Assembly: GCA_006503475.1 (NCBI GenBank)
Contig: RSEH01000108.1
Location: forward strand, 85,141-149,140
Direction: 5' to 3'
Source of the DNA: Stentor roeselii
Lineage: Eukaryota; Ciliophora; Heterotrichea; Heterotrichida; Stentoridae
DNA length: 64,000 nucleotides
Part shown: positions 39,386 through 51,089 of the stretch, piece after piece
Position numbering within the stretch: the stretch's first letter is position 1
Layout of the letters: each line of letters begins with the position of its first letter
The notes under the pieces: generated by a model
Databases searched by the model: none
What the model was told of the DNA's origin: nothing
What the model saw: only the letters and a program-made list of their open reading frames with translations
Position numbers and translations under genes: made by a program

Positions 39386-40579
39386 ATGGGAAATTGTACT
39401 AAGTATAAAGTTAGACACAATTTTACGATTACTGATGATTATAAAGAAGACAGAAAAATCCTGCTAAACTCTTTGTTTAAACAAGTTTATATCGATAAGA
39501 GCTGTAAAAATGAAGAAATTTTAAAAATTTCTCTAGAGATAAAAAATCTCAACAGTCTGATTTATAGAATGAGAAATGAACATGACGAAAAACAACTGGA
39601 CTGCGCATTAGGAGCTGTCATAGGAGCTTTTATCGGAGATTCTCTCGGTTCCTCGCTTGAGTTCAAACAAAACATCTCTTCTCAAGCTCTAAATCTCGCT
39701 CTTGAAATGAAAGGAGGAGTATTCGGTAACGGCCCAGGGCAAGTGACAGACGACTCAGAACTTGCAATGTGCTTATTGAATGGCATTTCTGATAGTCTTC
39801 CACTCTGGAACGGAGATTCTGTCGCTAAATACTACCGAGACTGGATCCTAAGTCATCCTTTCGATGTAGGAAGCACTACTCGAAAAGCTTTTCGTTTACT
39901 TCCCGATCATCAAGACTCGCACGGTCTAGCAGATGTTGCGAGAAAGTGCGCAAGTGAAAGCAACCAGTCATCTCTCAGCAATGGAAGTTTCATGCGTTCC
40001 TCTCCTTTAGCAGTATTTTGTAGACATTTCGAACCTGACCTGATCAACTGGATCGTCACAGAAGACGTGTCAATGACTCACCCAAAAAAAATCATTCAAG
40101 AGGCAGAAACTCTTTACATCATTTGCATCGCTCATCTTATTCAAAACCCTCAAGACAAGGCAGGAGCTATTCAAAAAGTTCAAAATTATGCAAATTTTAA
40201 ATGTGAAGATGAGGCAAGATTGTGGCTTAGTGATTGCTTTCGTCCAGATAAGGAAATGAAGGGAAATTTTAATATTGGTTACGTCAAAATCGCATTTGAT
40301 CATAGTTTCAGAGAACTTAGAAAAGAAAAAGTTAACTTTTTTGAAAGTATGAAAAGGATTTTAATACTTGGAGGAGATACTGATACGAATGCTGCAATTG
40401 TTGGAGCCATGGTTGGAGCTTATGTTGGGTATAAAGCTATTCCTAATCAGTGGAAGGAAAAAGTTGAGGGGTATACTTATGAAAGGGAACAAGGAATAAA
40501 AAGACCTTATGAGTTTCTTGATCAGACTAGAGTCAAGGGGTTAGTTGAAAAAATATTTTGGGGAGTTATGGAAGATTGA
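39386..40579 (+). CDS. ADP-ribosylglycohydrolase (ARH/DraG family), 397 aa
   Basis: Hydrolase that removes ADP-ribose from proteins or related substrates. The fold starts at residue ~70 with 'LDCALGAVIGAFIGDSLGSSLEF', the ARH glycine-rich entry. Metal site 1 is TDDSE at 121-125. The 'NGSFMRSSPLAVF' and 'MTHPKKIIQEAETLYI' helices follow, and metal site 2 is GGDTDTN at 329-335, then 'AAIVGAMVGAYVGYKAIP'. All Mg2+-binding Asp are present, so it should be active. A 65-residue N-terminal extension begins MGNC, which might be lipidated, though residue 6 is Lys rather than Ser. The PARP-like gene at the left end offers a possible functional link, but they are 38 kb apart. Confidence 0.93.
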   Translation: MGNCTKYKVRHNFTITDDYKEDRKILLNSLFKQVYIDKSCKNEEILKISLEIKNLNSLIYRMRNEHDEKQLDCALGAVIGAFIGDSLGSSLEFKQNISSQALNLALEMKGGVFGNGPGQVTDDSELAMCLLNGISDSLPLWNGDSVAKYYRDWILSHPFDVGSTTRKAFRLLPDHQDSHGLADVARKCASESNQSSLSNGSFMRSSPLAVFCRHFEPDLINWIVTEDVSMTHPKKIIQEAETLYIICIAHLIQNPQDKAGAIQKVQNYANFKCEDEARLWLSDCFRPDKEMKGNFNIGYVKIAFDHSFRELRKEKVNFFESMKRILILGGDTDTNAAIVGAMVGAYVGYKAIPNQWKEKVEGYTYEREQGIKRPYEFLDQTRVKGLVEKIFWGVMED

Positions 40580-41103
40580 TTGAGTAAGTTTAAAGATTAT
40601 TTTATAGTTTTGTAATAAATAATTTAAGTAAAATATATAAGTCATAATTATCAGCTGTTCTATATATATTATATAATTTAAGATTTTGCTTTTACATTAC
40701 TAAAGATCTAATCAAAGTAAAAAACTAACTGGAAATCTTTAAATTCTACTTCGTTAACAATTCTAAAAATAAATCTTTTTATTTAAATATCGTTTAGATA
40801 TCTATAGAGATTGAATAAGTACTTCATTTATGATAGTGAAAAGCCTTGAAATGACATCTAATCTATTTCATTACAATAAACCCTCGAAAATACAATTAAT
40901 TTTCATAAACTCAAATAATATAATATTCAATATAATGACATTCTTTAATATTTACCTTTTTCCATTACAAATTTCCTTAAATCCAAAAAAACTCCTAAAT
41001 CCCTTGATGCAAACCAATCAAAACAGCGAAGCATCAACAAAAAGTCGATAAGTTTTATATGAAACGAAGTCCTTTTGTTTATTTTATCCTAAGTCTCCTA
41101 TAA
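40580..41103. other. AT-rich intergenic region, 524 bp
   Basis: Between ARH and the TmcB-like gene, both plus strand. A 73-codon open frame at 40830-41051 has low-complexity composition and no protein-like features. Nothing else is seen. Confidence 0.6.
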
Positions 41104-44100
41104 ATGAAAATGGATTTCGCTTACAGCGTGTTTCTCGACATCTTCCCAGTGAAGTCAGTAGATTCAGAATCCCGTTACCTGAAACTGCTTTTGTCAGTGA
41201 TAATGGACACTCTAATCTTCATCCAGAACATCCAGTTCTTCTGGTACAAAGAAATGCCGATAAGAAACTGGTCAAAATACAAACAATTCTGGGAAGTTTT
41301 ATGCATGCCAGCCCTAGACCGTTTCTTGTCATACCTTTCCTTTCTAGAGGCCTTTTTATTCTTCATCCTGTCGATAGAAGTTCTTTCAATAGTTCTTCTG
41401 GGCAGTTTGGCAGCATTGAAGTACTTTAATCGACCAACCAGGTCAATTTTATGTATTTTGACGAGACTGGTGATAGTTTTGAACTCGAGACTTCTTTTCA
41501 TCCCTTCGCTGTCAGTTCTGCTTTTCACTTATCGCTCTTCTTATTTGAAAGGCTCAGAGACAAGCGACTATCAGCGGGTTTATTTAGAGGACTTGGACAT
41601 GGGGACTTACGGACAGGTTTTCACTGTCTTGATGGCCTTTTGGCTGATTGCCCTGACCTTTTGCTATGAAGTCACTCACTTCGAGATGCGTCCTAAAATC
41701 GTAGAAAAGTTTGAAGACTCGAAGATTAGTCCGATGAGCGACCTGGTCTTGAAGTTGATTCAAGTCCTGAACTGTTTTTTATTGATTTTCCTGAAAAAAG
41801 AATACTATGAAAGCTTTTTACTTTATGCTGTTGTTGCTTATGGGGCTTCCTCGTTTTATACTCTTTACTCTTACCCTTTTTATTCTAGATATCTCAATTT
41901 GACTAAGTTTTTCTTTCAGTTTGACTTGATGTTTGTGTCGCTTTTCTTCTGGGTTGGACTGAAAAATGACGATTCACTCACGATTTTAATGCTTTTTATT
42001 GCTATGCAACCTGGAATCGCGATTCTTTCTTATTCGATCGTCAGATATCGTGAGAAGTTCCTGGTTAGGTCGAAAATCAACCCGAATAAAGGGTTTTCTA
42101 GATTTGAAAGGTCCATCAGGAAGCTCCTCAGGTCAGGGTCTTGTGAAGGGCTTCTTGAAAAACTGAATAAAAACTATGTAAGGACCAAGGACAAGCGAAA
42201 TCTGATAATTACAGCTTATTACTGCTATGACATTGAAAAAAATCCTTCACTTGCTTTGAATAAAATCTACAGCACTGATCATCGGGGAATGGACATCATT
42301 TTGAACTACCATATCTTTACCTGCAAGTTTCTTATGAAAAAAGTATGCAAAGACCATTCTTTTACCTTTAAAATCTACCAGTATATTTTAAGTTTGATGG
42401 AAATTAGAAGCCAGGATAAGGACTTTTGCCTTGTTTATTATAATTTCTTTAAAGTTATTCTTGGAAAGTCGCCTGTATTGGCGCAGGTTAAACAATCTGT
42501 CAGACTTGTTGTAGAAAAAATCAAAATACTTGAAAAAAATTATGAAAAGTATGTCAATGAGTTTCCTAGTTCTGTTGAAATCAAAGAAATGTATGAGTCT
42601 TTCCTTTGTTGTATCAAGGGAGAAGTCCAGGCTTGTTCAAATTACTTGGGAAGGAGCTTTAGGACCAGTGCGAATCATTTGGATAACTTTAGCTGGTTTA
42701 TTAAGAATAAGATCATTTTGATGATTTCAGGTAACTCCAGGTCACTAGGTCGAATATTTTTCACAAACCAAGAGTTTCTAATCCTTCTAAAATACTCAAA
42801 ATCCGCCCTTGAAGACCTAAACATGAGCGTTCTTCTTCCAAAGCAAGTCTCAAAAGAACACGAAAAAAAGCTTTTAAATTTCATAGAATCAAGCACATCA
42901 AGTATCCTATGCGACGAGCAGCTTTTATTTCTAATCGATTTCGAAGGCTTCGTAATTGAGTCCCAAGTGCGAGCTGACTGCATCGCTTTAGACGACCGAG
43001 TGAACTTCATTTACTCAATCGAAATCCTGAACCGAGACAGAGAACTTGCACTCGTCACTCAAGAAGGGTGGATTTCGGACCATTCGCGAAAGTTTACTTC
43101 AATTTTAGGAATCCCGAAGCCTTACATAAACAACTCGTTTTTCGAAGAGTTTTTCCCTTCTTTTCAGTTCAAAGACCTGCTGAAAAGCAGCTTGATTAAA
43201 TTAAGTGTGAAAAATAACGACACTGGAAGCAAGTATCCTGAAGTTTTTTTGCATTTAAAACAAGTGAAGGTCTTTTCTGTTGTTTTTTATGTTTTGTATG
43301 TTTTGCACCCTGCTGAAGGACTTGATCTTGCTAATGAGAAAGAGTTTTTCACTATTAGCAAGAAATTTAATGAAAGTTTAGAGTATGAAAGGGAGAAAGT
43401 TCAGATTATTGATGAAAATTATCATAATAAAGATGAGGATGAAGAGGAAAAAATTGAGAAGGATTTGAAAATACCGGCTAGTAGCACTTCGCATTCTTCG
43501 ATTGGATTGAATTATAAGGAAATGAACTCGTTTAAGAAGTCGATTTTGGTTTTGAACGTTTCGAAAGTGATTTTGATTACTTTGGTAAGAATCATTTAGG
43601 TCATTTCTTTGATTACTTCGAATATTGTTATACTCTTGAATATGTCACAAGAAGTCGATCATTCCCTGTCTCTTGACGCAATAGTAAATTTAAACTACTT
43701 GTCTTATTCCTTAGCCCAAGTCGCTCTGATCCTAAGATCAAACGACATCAGTTTATTCCTGGGAAGACCTCAGTACTTTTCCGACTCAGACTTCGACTCA
43801 ATAATAAAAATGATTGAAAAGTACCAAGCAAAGCTATTCGAAGACCTCGACAACTGGAAATACTGCAAAGCATCCAAAATAGTAGACCACCCCACAATGG
43901 CCTACTGGGAAATAAGCGACAGTATAGACCTCCACTACGACAACCTGTACACTTTCGTTGAATTTGTAAAGAAAAACGCTTTAAAAGCAAATAAAAACAT
44001 GAAGATCGGTGCAGACTACAAGTTCGAAATAATAAACGTATTGTCCAACTCCCTTGAAGGGCCTTTCGACAAGATCCTATCAACAATCGACGGTCTTGTC

Positions 44101-45135
44101 GACTGCGAAACTTCCCGAATAACAAATTTAGAGCAACAAAGGACTTCTTTGCTCATCATCGGCATCGCAGTACTCGCCGCGAGCATCTCCATCATCGGGG
44201 TATACCTGCGATGTTCAGACAAACATCTGAACGCGTTGTGGGAACATCTGAGAACTCGAAGTCTTTCACAGGTTTACAACATTCGGCAGTCTTTAAACGA
44301 GCGACTTCTCGACTACCACAACAGAATCGATTCAGTTTATGAAGAAATCGAAGGACTCAAATTGAGGACTTCCAAGTCTTTTAAGTTCAATCATTCTTAT
44401 TGGTTTGTTTTCAAGATGTCAGCTTTGTTTTTACTTGCTACTCTTTTTTTGTTCCTTGCAATTTTTGAGTTTTACTCAGGGTTAAGAGATTATCTTTATT
44501 TTCGCCCGTTGTTGATTGTGGCTTTTCCTAGAAGAAGGATTCAGTTGTCCGAATTGGCTTTTGTGGTTTTAGAGGCAAAAGCGAAGGAGTCGCAGTATTC
44601 TTTGATTGACCTTTACCCGGAGTTTAGCAACTTGCTGCCTGTGAAGGTCTCGATTAAGGATAAACTTGCTTACATTAAGACTACTGGAAAGTATATCAAT
44701 AATAAAGATACCAAAAAATTGATGTCTTCGGAACTTTATAACAGGATTTTTAGGTTTTACCCGAATTCCAGTCATTTTTTAGATGCTGGAACTTATAGGG
44801 CTGTTGCTTTGTTGAATCAGGAGTCGCTTTTTATTTGTTTCAATAATATTTATAACTCTTTTGAACTTGTTGACAAGTTTATTGATAGGATCATTGAGTT
44901 TGATAATGCGATCAACTTTTTGTCAGCGAGATGCCATACTGATTCGAAAAGCATCATAGAAAACCAGTTGAATTCCATGATTATATTTATAGGATGTGTG
45001 GGTTCAATACTATTATTATCTTATTTCATTTTTTACTTACCCTTGCTCAGAAGAGAAATCAAAATCCTCAAGAACATCGTCAAAATTCTTAAAATTATTC
45101 CCAGGACTCCTGGACAAGAGGTTAATAAAATCTAG
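41104..45135 (+). CDS. TmcB-like multi-pass membrane protein with TPR-like and PAS regions, 1338 aa, one 15-nt intron
   Basis: Two open frames join through a 15-nt phase-0 intron at 43585-43599. The N-terminus 'MKMDFAYSVFLDIFPV...' and the 'W.KYKQFWEVLCMPALDRFLSYLSF' block mark the large ciliate family annotated as TmcB/TmcC-like. Six or so TM helices lie in residues ~25-315, followed by a helical TPR-like region (~330-560). A PAS-like sensor segment spans about 605-735 ('LLFLIDFEGFVIESQ', 'SIEILNRDRELALVTQEGWISDHSRKF'). After the intron come three more TM segments (LLIIGIAVLAASISIIGVYL, FKMSALFLLATLFLFLAIFEF, MIIFIGCVGSILLLSYFIFYL). It is probably a membrane sensor; the signal is unknown. 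Confidence 0.88.
43585..43599 (+). other. 15-nt intron in the TmcB-like gene
   Basis: GTAAGAATCATTTAG, phase 0, joining KVILITL to VISLITSN. Unspliced it ends in an in-frame TAG. A at position 10 is conserved. Confidence 0.92.
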
Positions 45136-45397
45136 TTAATTCTATGACTAATAAAAAACCTTTAAATAAACATCTCCTTCATTAGGTTTCACCCTCCATA
45201 AAGTCTTGATAAACAAATTCTCTTTAACCAACCCAAATTCAAAATAATCCAAATAAAAAATAATCAAATTGAAAAATAATCCAAAATTAAAAAAAGAATA
45301 CAATTTCATCTCTCAATCCAAAATCACAACCCATCTCACTTCAATTCCCACAAACCTATTCGAAGTTCTTCAAATTCCACAAATAAAATAAATAAAA

Positions 45398-47869
45398 ATG
45401 ACTAAAAAATGCTCAGAAATGCTAAAACTGGCGATTCTCTCCGAAGACAGCTTCGACCAATACAAGTCTCAAATCCCGACACAAGTAATCTCATGCAAGA
45501 AGTCCACAAGCAAAGAAATCATCAGCCACCTAAAAAAGGTGATAAAATCGAAGACCCACCCTCCACAACAGAAGCTTCGCGCGTTAAAACTTTTAGATTT
45601 ATGCGTGAGAGTATCAAACGTGACCTTTTTGCAGTGCACCCAAGAGAAGCTGCTGAAAAGACTGAGTATTTTGGCCTTGTACAAAAAAGAAGTCCCAGTC
45701 GAAGTGCGTGCGGAGGGTCTTTTTGGGAAAGAATTCAGCAACAACCCAGTTTTCAAAGAAGCCTCAGTTGAGTTCATCAACTTTCTCTTGGAATGCTTGA
45801 AGTCCTGGGCAGTGGACTACGGCAAGTCGCCTGATCAATCAGATAGTTTGTTTTACACGACTTTCATCAAACTTCGAGACTCAGGACTCAGGTTCCCTGT
45901 CTCGAAGAAAATCGATGAAAAAAAAGCGAAACCTTTCAATAAACCTGCTTATTTCGTCACTGTTGAAAGACTTTTAGCACTGGTTCAAGAAGGAGGCAAC
46001 GCGAATATGATTTCGCAGTACAAGAAAATGATCAGAAGTCATAAGGGAAGCATTCAAGCTGGCCTCAAAAAAGCCATGAATGAAAATTCTCAGGTTGAAA
46101 TCGATATGTTCATTGAGTTGCTTGAAAAAATCGCTGTTGTTTGTGGAAATGAAGAAAATTTTCTGGAAAAAGATTCAAACTGCAGCCCTAGGTCGATTTC
46201 TGGAATTGATATGCAAGAACTTGCCTTTAGGAGCAGCGCGGACTTCACTCAAGCTTCGAGTTACTCACAAGTGCCTCTTTCCAGAAGGACCTGTGAAAAC
46301 TTTGAAGTGGATTCGGCTTCGATTTCAAGAAAAGGAAGTGTTTTTTCGAGTCCTGCTGCTTTTGATAGAAATTCTTTTAATGAAAGAGACTTGCAGGTCA
46401 TTGACAAGTTGAAACTTGAGAATTATAAAATGATGGAAAGTCTTGAGAGAATTAAAAAAGAACTTGATGAGAAAAATGAAAGAATTTTTCAGCTTGAAGA
46501 GAAAAATCGAAGGCTTGATGAGGAAAATCAAAGAGTTAGGAAAGAATTGGAGGAATTTAGGAGTGGAAGGGAGGGAAAAAATTGGAGGGGCTATGAAGAT
46601 GGCAGCCAAGGAATTAAAGAAAAGAAAGATGCTCGTGTAAGTCTTGAATTTCCTTTGAACAATGAGGAAAAGAGCCAGAATAAGCAATTTAAAGACATTG
46701 ACCTTGATTTTTCTTTCAAAACTGGAGACAAGGGTAAAAGAGAAGATAAAGCAAAAGACCTGTCATACTCTTTCAATACTGAAACAACTACGAAAGGAAA
46801 TCATGAAGAAAACTCACTTTCACTTGAACCGAACTACGGCTTCACCTTTGGTAAAAATCAAGAAGAATCTAAAGAAATGACCCTAGAAGAAGTAAAAAAT
46901 TCCAAAAAACCTGAAAAAAACCCACCAGAAGCCCCTGTAAAAATCATCGAAAAGAACTTCGACTCACATGAACCTTCAGGAAAAATCATTGAAAAAGTGA
47001 CACTAAATTCCAAATCAAGTAATTCAAAGTCAATCCAGCCTCTTCCAAGTGCTCCAGACCTTCTTTTCCCAATTCAAACTCCCGACGCCGACGCCTCAAG
47101 TTCCGACGAGGAAGAAAAGCCGACCCAGATCCTAATCCCAGACCCTTACCTGCAATACCGAATAGGAAACTGCATGATGATGGGAGTTTTATTCGAAAAC
47201 GACCGAATCCACATATCATTTCAGTTAAAAGTTCAAAACAGCGACATCCTCTGCATACTTCTTCTCGGAAACAAGTCATCTGAAGCGATTTCCGAGATAA
47301 CAACAGAACTGGAAGATGTTTCAATGAGTTCCTTTCCAATAATCATGCAGCCAATCAAGACAAATGAAAAGTTGGTGCAAGGCAGTCAGTCTTCACGCAT
47401 GTTGAAAGCGCAGTTCTTGTCTCCTGTGAGCAAAATACCGAAGCTTAAAGTCACTTTCAAGTCGACTTCGAATTATTCTTTGAGTCTTTTGCTGCCGATC
47501 ACCATTGGACGCCTCTGCAAAGGACAAAAAGTCCCTCCTGCTGAAATTTGGGGCGAGTGGCGGAAACTTTCTTTTGAGGAGGCGAGTTTTAATGTGAATC
47601 TTCTGCCTTTTAACAGTCATATGGAAATCTGCTCGTTTCTTACATTGGGAAATGGATTCGGCATGTATTCGAAGCAGGAAATCAATGAACTGGGGGTTAG
47701 TGAGTATCTTGGAGCAACGAAGTTTGAAGAGGTTTTAGTGATTTTTACTATTAATGTCAGTCCTTCTGGAAATGACTCTAAGATGAGGATACGCTCTAGG
47801 AATAACTTGGTGAGGGATACTTTGGCTATGATTTTAATTACTCAGGTTTCGAGTGTTCCTTTGATTTAA
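45398..47869 (+). CDS. VHS/ENTH-like domain, coiled coil and alpha-adaptin-type appendage, 823 aa
   Basis: Residues ~1-165 form a helical superhelix like VHS/ENTH membrane-trafficking domains (EIISHLKKVIKSKTHPPQQ, LRALKLLDLCVRVSNVTFL). A heptad coiled coil lies at ~336-387. A long Ser/Glu/Lys-rich linker with acidic patches (DADASSSDEEEKP) leads to the C-terminal ~240 residues. These begin 'DPYLQYRIGNCMMMGVLFENDRIHISFQLKVQNSD', like an adaptin ear β-sandwich. The platform-like end 'LPITIGRLCKGQKVPPAEIWGEWRKLS...NLVRDTLAMILITQ' recalls the alpha-adaptin appendage. The layout parallels GGA proteins (VHS plus ear) and suggests clathrin-dependent sorting at Golgi or endosomes. Identity of the ear is by eye. 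Confidence 0.8.
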   Translation: MTKKCSEMLKLAILSEDSFDQYKSQIPTQVISCKKSTSKEIISHLKKVIKSKTHPPQQKLRALKLLDLCVRVSNVTFLQCTQEKLLKRLSILALYKKEVPVEVRAEGLFGKEFSNNPVFKEASVEFINFLLECLKSWAVDYGKSPDQSDSLFYTTFIKLRDSGLRFPVSKKIDEKKAKPFNKPAYFVTVERLLALVQEGGNANMISQYKKMIRSHKGSIQAGLKKAMNENSQVEIDMFIELLEKIAVVCGNEENFLEKDSNCSPRSISGIDMQELAFRSSADFTQASSYSQVPLSRRTCENFEVDSASISRKGSVFSSPAAFDRNSFNERDLQVIDKLKLENYKMMESLERIKKELDEKNERIFQLEEKNRRLDEENQRVRKELEEFRSGREGKNWRGYEDGSQGIKEKKDARVSLEFPLNNEEKSQNKQFKDIDLDFSFKTGDKGKREDKAKDLSYSFNTETTTKGNHEENSLSLEPNYGFTFGKNQEESKEMTLEEVKNSKKPEKNPPEAPVKIIEKNFDSHEPSGKIIEKVTLNSKSSNSKSIQPLPSAPDLLFPIQTPDADASSSDEEEKPTQILIPDPYLQYRIGNCMMMGVLFENDRIHISFQLKVQNSDILCILLLGNKSSEAISEITTELEDVSMSSFPIIMQPIKTNEKLVQGSQSSRMLKAQFLSPVSKIPKLKVTFKSTSNYSLSLLLPITIGRLCKGQKVPPAEIWGEWRKLSFEEASFNVNLLPFNSHMEICSFLTLGNGFGMYSKQEINELGVSEYLGATKFEEVLVIFTINVSPSGNDSKMRIRSRNNLVRDTLAMILITQVSSVPLI

Positions 47870-48119
47870 TTAATGAGATAGGCACTTGTTTTATCGATTC
47901 AAGTGCTGTCAACGTTATAATCCTAGTGATTTTGAATAAAAGTATTTATTTCTATATATTTTTAATCAATACTCAATCAATAGATGATGCTAAAATAAAT
48001 TAAGCATTTAATATTTTCTATACATATCACTAATAATAATGTCCTGAACTGAAATATTATTAGATATGATTTATTATGAGATCACCAATCCTCAAATCTT
48101 CACCCGATAATTATACTTT

Positions 48120-48770
48120 AATACTGCGAAGTGCAGATGAGAATTCATAAATAAAAATAGTTTTAGGTAAAACAAGTAATAAGTTAATAAAAGGAGCACT
48201 TAACACTAAGAAGATTTCTTCGATAGTGAATCCTAGATAGTAGTATCAGCCAACTAGCATCCAAGATCTATTCTGTGCACTATTCAACACATAGACTTTC
48301 GTCATGATATTCAGAGCAGAGATTCACCCTAAAAAAAGATAAAAAAGTTCTGAATGATCTATTCAGTACTTTATGTGGTGTGACATGCAATTTAACATGA
48401 AATATGATGAATCTTGTTGAAGTTCTGACTTTAATATACAATCAAATACTCTTGGAACAATCAAGCTTTGTCAAGCCAGGACTCATCAATCACTTAGGAA
48501 ATCCTTTAAAAGCATTTGCGCGAAACATACACTGATGCTCCCCTTGAAATTGTGAATAAAGAAGAAAATTTTATTATCATGTGAATGGTGAGAGAATCTA
48601 TAGTTAGAGCAAGAATGGTATTTAAGAGAAGAAGTTTTCAAGCTGCTTTGATAGTTTATAGCTATCCTTAAGTCATGGAGAGCTTCTAAATAAAGGCCAA
48701 TAGCGATAATAAAACCAAAGCCTAGCATATTTTATTGTCCTAATTAGAGAAGTCATTTACTATTATATTC
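48120..48770 (-). pseudogene. Possible decayed membrane-protein gene
   Basis: On the minus strand several short frames read as hydrophobic or protein-like text but are broken by stops and frame changes: MTSLIRTIKYARLWFYYRYW near 48750, then a different frame giving GFGFIIAIGLYLEALHDLRI, and further on MLVG, a stop, and YYYLGFTIEEIFLVLSAPFI. No single intron of 15 nt repairs it. The original family cannot be named; a multi-pass protein is likely. Confidence 0.3.
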
Positions 48771-49522
48771 GGAGGGTGTCTTATTTTTAATAAACTGGAT
48801 GGTATAATAAAGTTAAGGTATTTGATTTAAATTATTTGTGATATTGATGGATTAGTATTCAAAGTAAAACTTAATTACGCCAATTTTGAATTCGCTGCCA
48901 CTGGTAATGATTGTGGCAGGAGTAGAAAAATTAGAGAAAATATTTCGTTCCGAAAGCTTAAACATTCAGAGTTTTAGGTAATTATATATAAATAATATTT
49001 TTACCTTTATAATACACAATTTGAGATCCTTATTTAAATGTTAAACGTTATAACCAAAAGCTATGAATCTATATAGATGTAAAAGAATACCATGAACGAG
49101 TTTAGATTTTCTTATTAATTATAATGCTTATTCAACTCAACTTAAAAAAAAATTGATGGATATTATGGATTGAGAAACTCTGAAGGAATCATAAACTAAA
49201 CATTATTTTGAATAAAGTTAATTATTATAGTTGAATAAGATGCTTCTTGTTCAATAAATATATCTATAAATTCACTATTATTAGAAAATAATAATTCGAT
49301 ATTATTGAATAAAAACATCAATAACATCAGATTAAGATCTCCAGATTCTCCTTTATTTGAAAATAAAGTGCTTACTCCTCAGTCAAAAATATTATCAATC
49401 ATCTATGCAGATTTTTGTGAAATTTTTTTTATAAAACTAGTTGATTATTATAAAAACATTCTATTTTTTGTTTTGAGTGTTTTTAAATATACTCTAATAA
49501 TCGAAAAATTTTAACTTTTCAA

Positions 49523-49912
49523 CTAGTACATAGGTTTATATTAGTTACATTTGAAATATGATCATTTCGAATTTGTTGAATAATTTAAAAGCATTTGATC
49601 AGACTCATATATTCGATTAAAGCTTTACAAACTGTGTATAATCAACTTTAATAATAAAAAAAAGTTAGGATTTTAGATTAGTACGTAAGTTTACACTAGT
49701 TGTATTTGAAATAAACTATCATTTCGAATTTGTCGAGCTATGTTTTGGAATTCAGCCAGAATTACAGACCTATACTCATTCTGTTTTGAGAAATTTTTCA
49801 TTACATAAATGGTCAATCTTTTCTGGTCAATATCATCAGAAAGCATCAATTTTTGTGAAACTTGAATGATGCGAAGTATCTTTTCATTTTCGAAAATAAC
49901 TACTTTCGTCGC
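49523..49912 (-). pseudogene. Two diverged copies of a gene 3' fragment
   Basis: A segment at 49678-49741 resembles one at 49523-49583 at roughly three quarters of positions (shared 'atttgaaat' and 'atcatttcgaatttgt' blocks). On the minus strand the right-hand copy ends a 70-codon protein-like frame (DDIDQKRLTIYVMKNFSKQN, then IARQIRNDSLFQIQLV) that has no upstream ATG of its own. The left copy repeats QIRND in a broken frame. This fits tandem remnants of one lost gene. Confidence 0.35.
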
Positions 49913-51089
49913 CAAATCATAATTGTTTATAGATTAAATATTCTCATTTTCAAAGTAACCAAAATTATTGTTGGGGATAATTCTTTATGATTTTTTCTTT
50001 TTCCGAGATTCGTTTAACTTTACTTTATATTTTTCAGTATATCCTTTACTATCATGATTTTTCCTTGAGCGAGTTTAAAAATCCTCGATATAGAAGAGAT
50101 AAGAAATTTAACGATCTATTATATTTAAATATGAGCATTTTTTTTTTTTGATATTTGAGGAAAATTAGAGATTTGAAAGTTATTGTAATCATTTAGAGTG
50201 ATAAGATATGAATTCACAGAAATACTCAAAGCTTGAATTAAAGAAGAAAATTTGAATCAAGTTTAGCTTAAAATTTGTATTTCAACTTTTTTGAATTCTA
50301 ACTCTTATAATAAACTCAAATGATCTATATAAATTGCTTTTTCAGTATTTAAGAAAAATAAATTAGAATGTATTAACTATATGTTTTTCAATTAATTTTT
50401 ATTAAAATAACATCAATTGTCACATAAGGTAAATCATTTAATTATTAGATTTTATATAAAGCCTTCTTTATATAATAGATAATGATTTACACAATAATTT
50501 ATTGAATTATTTCGCTTAAATCTTTTCAAAAGCATTCATGCAATTCTCTTTAACATTTTCTAACTTTCTTAAGGCAGATGTTTTATTTGAAGGTCCATTT
50601 TTTCGTAGGAATTAGTTTCGATGCTTTATTTTTTTTTAATAACTATAAAAAAGCAGCCAAAAATTGAGAAATCCAAGATGCTAGTGATTTCTAAAATGAT
50701 GAAAAAGAATTACGCGAAACTATGAAAATAGAGAGATTCTTATGTTGCGTTTTTAAAAATTAATTGGTTATTCGCAAAAAACAACCATCTATAGTAAATT
50801 AAGCTCTGTAAACTCTTAAGAACAAGTTTTAATTTTAGTAAGTTAATAAATTTCAAACATCAAACTGATGGATCATTCCAAGAATGAAAGACTAATTCAA
50901 AGTAGCATTACTAAACTCTCGGATATCTATGTTACTCAATATAATCATTCAAGAAATCTTCTAATATGAAATGACTCTCACCAAATTTCTACCATAAAAC
51001 TCAAATATTATCAAAGATCTTTGCTTATGTTAATAAATAAGTGAAGATATTTAATTTTGGATTATCCCCCATTTCAAAATAACAAATAA

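Larger units (their letters stand above)
47870..51089. other. Gene-poor AT-rich region, 3.2 kb, with gene relics
   Basis: No intact gene is supported. It is very AT-rich with long T and A runs (for example near 50140). Two places look like decayed coding DNA: a hydrophobic stretch at 48120-48770 and a duplicated fragment at 49523-49912 (both listed separately). I saw no tRNA-like B box, rRNA or long inverted repeat. Confidence 0.6.

Noticed and set aside
40830-41051. 73-codon + strand frame upstream of the TmcB-like gene
   Set aside because: Asn/Ile/Phe-rich random frame in AT-rich intergenic DNA, with no domain-like pattern.
49305-49514. 69-codon + strand frame
   Set aside because: Starts at TTG and lies in AT-rich DNA with relics; no independent support.
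47870-51089. tRNA, rRNA or mobile element in the largest gap
   Set aside because: I searched by eye for B-box-like GTTCRANNC, terminal inverted repeats and transposase motifs and found none convincing.
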